Source: Atherinomorus stipes
Lineage: Eukaryota > Chordata > Actinopteri > Atheriniformes > Atherinidae
NCBI GenBank assembly: GCA_023101725.1
Contig: JALJCO010001348.1
Span: 62,001 to 126,000 of the forward strand
Direction: 5' to 3'
Length of the DNA: 64,000 nucleotides
Of the stretch, positions 52,101-57,100 are shown piece after piece. Within the stretch, counting starts at the first letter, position 1, and each line of letters opens with the position of its first letter. Under the pieces are notes generated by a model. That model saw only the letters and a list, made by a program, of their open reading frames with translations, was not told the DNA's origin and ran no database searches. Made by a program: the position numbers and the translations under genes.

Positions 52101-54110
52101 CACAACTGTACAACGGGGAATTTCTTTGATGATGTATCGCACACAATAACATGTCGCTCATCCCTAGTTTCCATGGCGACTGTAATCAGGGATGAGACTA
52201 CATAGATCCTGGATCTGAGCCTGGTCTGGAGCAGGATAAATCTCCATGGTAACCGAGAACATATCCATCCTGCTGTCCTGCAGCTGGACCAGGATCAGCT
52301 GATCCAGGGGGGCCAACACGCCCCGGCTTCATCCCCGATCCGGGTTTGTGACAGAACCCGGACTTGTGTAAAACCAGCAGAGGGACGGTCCTCCTCTGCA
52401 CTTTGTCAGCGGTTTTTTCCTGAAAACGTCCTGGTTTTAATCATTAAGCTGAAGTCTGATGTGTCAGGATGTTTGTTCAGTGATCCGGCTGATTCAGAGG
52501 AAAACAGGCGGTAAATGAGACGGTCTGGGCTCATCTTCCTCCTGAACCACCTCCTTCCACAGCAGCCGCAGGTCTGCAGGAACCGCGTCACGTCTGCTCG
52601 GTGCTGCAGCTCAGACACCAAAACACGAACACAAGCTGCAGCTGGAGGCTGAAAACTGCTGCTGTCCTCCGTATGTGTATGTACGTGTACAGGGATGGAC
52701 GATTATGGAAAAAATTATAATCACGATCATTTTCACTGATACTGAAATCACGATTAATTTACACGATTACTCATTGATTTAAAAAAAATGTTTAGTGAAC
52801 CACTAAAACTCAACCTCAAATATAACGTTTTAAAAAAACACAACCGGAAATAAATTAGAAACAAGTAAATGAGTAAAATAATTATATATATTAAATAATA
52901 ATAGTAATAAAAATGAACACCCAGTCTACATGCATTCCTGTTCCCTCCCTGCAGTTTGCTTCCTATAACTCCACCAGTCTGTTCACTTCAGGATTAATCA
53001 TATTTCTTTGATTACAGTGTTTTTATGATCGTGAGAGGGAAAAATTGAGAAAGCGATCAAAATTCAATTAATTGTCCAGCCGTAATATATAAATACATGT
53101 ATATATGTATATGATATATGTTTATGTACATATACATATTGTATAGCTACATATACAGTCGTCCACAAAATTAATCACACCCTCCCATTAAAGCAGAGAA
53201 AACTAAAATAGTCAGTAAAATAAAATGAAATTGACAAAAGTAACAATAAATAAAAATTCTGTGAAAATTACAACATCGATTTTTAATTGTGGTTCAACAA
53301 AAATTTTTAAAAAAGAACAAACACAAAATAAAACAAGCATGATGGGGCTCCGAAGCTAAAATTTTGTTGAGCAAAGTTGAGTGTTACTTTGAGACAATCA
53401 CTGCAATCAGGTGTTTCTGTAACGTCCAATCAGACGTCTGCACCTGTTGACAGGTATGTTGGTCCATGTTCATGAGAAAGCTGCTCTCATTGGTCAGGGA
53501 TAGTTTTCATTTGTTTATTTTTTTTAATCATTATTTCCCACCAAAATTCAAAAGCAATATTTTATTTCACTTAATTATAATTTTTTAAATTTTTATTTAT
53601 TATTAGTTTCTTTAGTTTCTTGTATTTGAATTACTGTTGTGAATTTAGTCTTTTCTTTAATTGGAAAGTATGAATAATTTTGAGGATGACTGTGTATGCA
53701 TATGCCATGTACATACTACAAGTATCATGTGGTATTGCAGTATATAAAAGTACTTCTGAGCTTCCAGAACCAGACTCAGTATTTATTCGTGGCATCTCCG
53801 GTGCTCCGTCCGCCTGGCGACGGTGACTCAGCGATCTGGAAAGGTAAACACGAACGTTGGCACCGTCCGTCCTCATCGTCACTCGTCCGACTCGTTGAGA
53901 CGTTCCAACAACAACTGCAGCCTCCGTCTCATCCGTCTCTCGTGTCCAACTCGTCTCATTTGTCTCATCACCAAACTGAGCTTCACATCGGCTTTGTCCA
54001 GCATCCGTCTCCTGATCTGCGTCCAGAAACCCGTCTCCGTCTCGTCTCTGTGATGTCTCCGTGTTTAAACAGACTATTTCTGTCTCACTGCAAATACAAG
54101 CTTTACAGCC

Positions 54111-54177
<67 letters not shown>

Positions 54178-57100
54178 TGTGTGTGCGCGTGTGCGTGAGT
54201 GTGCGCGCGCGTGTGTGTGTGTGCGTGTGTGTGTGTGTCTTTTACACGTGTGTAAACTCACTCTCCAGTTCCTCTTTCTCAAAGTTGGTGTGAAGGGTGG
54301 AGCTGGTCTTCCCCTGGTCCAACACCGCCTCTTCATCGTTCCCCTGCAGCACACATCATCATCATCATCATGAGTTACATATTTCAGAATTTGACTCAAA
54401 CTTCGGGACTCAGCCAGATCTGGAGTTACTATCTGATGTTAAAGTCAATCTAAATAAATTTACTTTGTTATTCAGTTTATTTATGTATCTAAATGGCACT
54501 TATTTACTTTTATTTATCCATTTTATAGTGTTTATTCTGGTTCAAGGCTGCAAGGTTCATTTCATTTTCTCATTTTAATTTCATTTTTTTAATTTACTTG
54601 TTCATTTATTTAATTTATTCAGTCTCTTTTTTGTTTCATGTAAATATCTCAATTTCATTCATTTATTTCATCTATTCAATCATTCTAATGAATTTGTGCA
54701 TTATTCACATTAACTTAATAAATTAATAAGTAAAAAATAAAGCTTCAATTCATTCATTCAGAATGACATTACAAATATTTATCAATCCCAGAAGGGCAAT
54801 TTAAAAATTCTCTTATTTTCATTTATTAGTATTAAATTTATCAATTTAGTTTCACTGTTTTTTAATAATTGAATAATTTGTTTAATGTGACATTTATTTA
54901 AGGGTGCTAATTCTATAATTCTTCGGTCCTCTTGTCAGATTCCTGCAGATGAGGCATTTCTGTCATTAAAACCAGGTTTATATTTAAGTGTAAACGAGAC
55001 TTTACGTTGTTTCAGGAACTTTTCTGTTGCAGCGTTTTGCCTTTACTCGTGTTTCTATAGAGGAAGTGAAAATGTGATGGACGGCTCCGCCCACAGATGG
55101 CGGGTCATGACTCAGCGCTCTGCTCCAGGAAGGGGGATGACAGGTGGGCGTCAGGGGGACCCTGCAGCTGGAATCAACAGGAAACCGATGCCACAGCGTT
55201 TCCTCCCGGCACTCATTTTATCGGAAACCAAGATTTTCAGGACAAGTTTCGCTTGGAGTCCGTTTGTTTGGAGAACGGAGGAGATGACTGGTTGGATATC
55301 AGCGGTACAAGTGCACTGCAAAAACGCAAATCTTACCAAGTGTATTTTTCTCATTTCTAGTCAAAATATCTCATCTCACTCAAAATAAGAAAATCAATTA
55401 AAGACAAACATTTCAGTGAGATATAAAAACTTGTTTTAAGGCAGCACATCTTATTTCAAGTAATCCTGGCAAGAAAATTTGGCTTATTCTGTTGGCAGAA
55501 TTTTTTTTCTTAGTAAAAGTAAAAAAATAAATCTTGGCAGCTCTTAAAATAAGTATTTTTCATTTAACTCAATGAATGGAAGAGAAAGAAAAGTAATAGG
55601 ATTGGAGTATTAATACAGCTTAAAACAGTTGAGCAATACAAAAAAATATAAAATTGTCACATTTCATAAATAACCCAATGAAATTTTTTTTAAAAGGAAA
55701 ACATATTTTTGTATAATGTGTTAGGAAAAACTAATTAGTTTATAGAGCCATTTTTATATTTCCATGTTTTAATTTTGACAGTTTCAGGCCTCCTTAGATT
55801 CCAACATTGTTCCAGATGTTAAAATCTGAGCAGAACTAAAGCAGCACATATGGATCTGGAGCAGCATAAACCGGTCTGAACCGGTACGCCACCCGACAGG
55901 AATGGATCTGGAGCAGCATAAACCGGTCTGAACCGGTACGCCACCCGACAGGAATGGATCTGGAGCAGCATAAACCGGTCTGAACCAGTACGCCACCAGT
56001 CAGGAATGGATCTGGAGCAGCATAAACCGGTCTGAACCGGTACGCCACCCGTCAGGAATGGATCTGGAGCAGCATAAACCGGTCTGAACCGGTACGCCAC
56101 CCGTCAGGAATGGATCTGGAGGAGCATAAACCGGTCTGAACCGGTACGTCACCCGACAGGAATGGATCTGGAGCAGCATGAACCGGTCTGAACCGGTACA
56201 CCACCCGACAGGAATGGATCTGGAGCAGCATAAACCGGTCTGAACCGGTACGCCACCCGACAGGAATGGATCTGGAGCAGCATTAACCGGTCTGAACCGG
56301 TACGCCACCCGACAGGAATGGATCTGGAGCAGCATTACCCGGTCTGAACCGGTACGCCACCCGACAGGAATGGATCTGGAGCAGCATAAACCGGTCTGAA
56401 CCGGTACGCCACCCGACAGGAATGGATCTGGAGCAGCATTACCCGGTCTGAACCGGTACACCACCCGACAGGAATGGATCTGGAGCAGCATTACCCGGTC
56501 TGAACCGGTACACCACCCGACAGGAATGGATCTGGAGCAGCATTACCCGGTCTGAACCGGTACGCCACCCGACAGGAATGGATCTGGAGCAGCATAAACC
56601 GGTCTGAACCGGTACGCCACCCGACAGGAATGGATCTGGAGCAGCATTAACTGATAACGATAAGAAAAGATAAAAAATATCAGCCTAATTATTTGTATTG
56701 TAAAACTCACTACATTCCGTCTTAAGAGCCCTAAAATAATAATAAAGGTGCTAAATTAAATCAACTAAGTTCAAGTAGTACTAGTAGTAGTACGCCTGTA
56801 TTGTAAAACTGTAGTGACACCAAACAAACATGTCTGAAATATGAGAACAAATTCAACATTTATCTAAACGGTGCAAAAAGCAAACTATAAATAAAAAAGC
56901 AACTATATATAAAAGAACTGAAACAACCTGATAAAATGAATTCATCACTTTTATCCCGAGATGACAAATCATTAAGATGGGGAATTTTTGACGATATATC
57001 GTACATGATAACATATCGCCCATCCCTAAACACAATACTTACAAAGACTTAAGTTTTCTGAGGCTCACGCGTGTAGAACACATTTGCACACCAGTTGTTT

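Noticed and set aside
55784..56491. Minus-strand frames with [14 protein letters not shown] repeats
   Set aside because: Read from the 52-bp minisatellite. No conserved start or domain.
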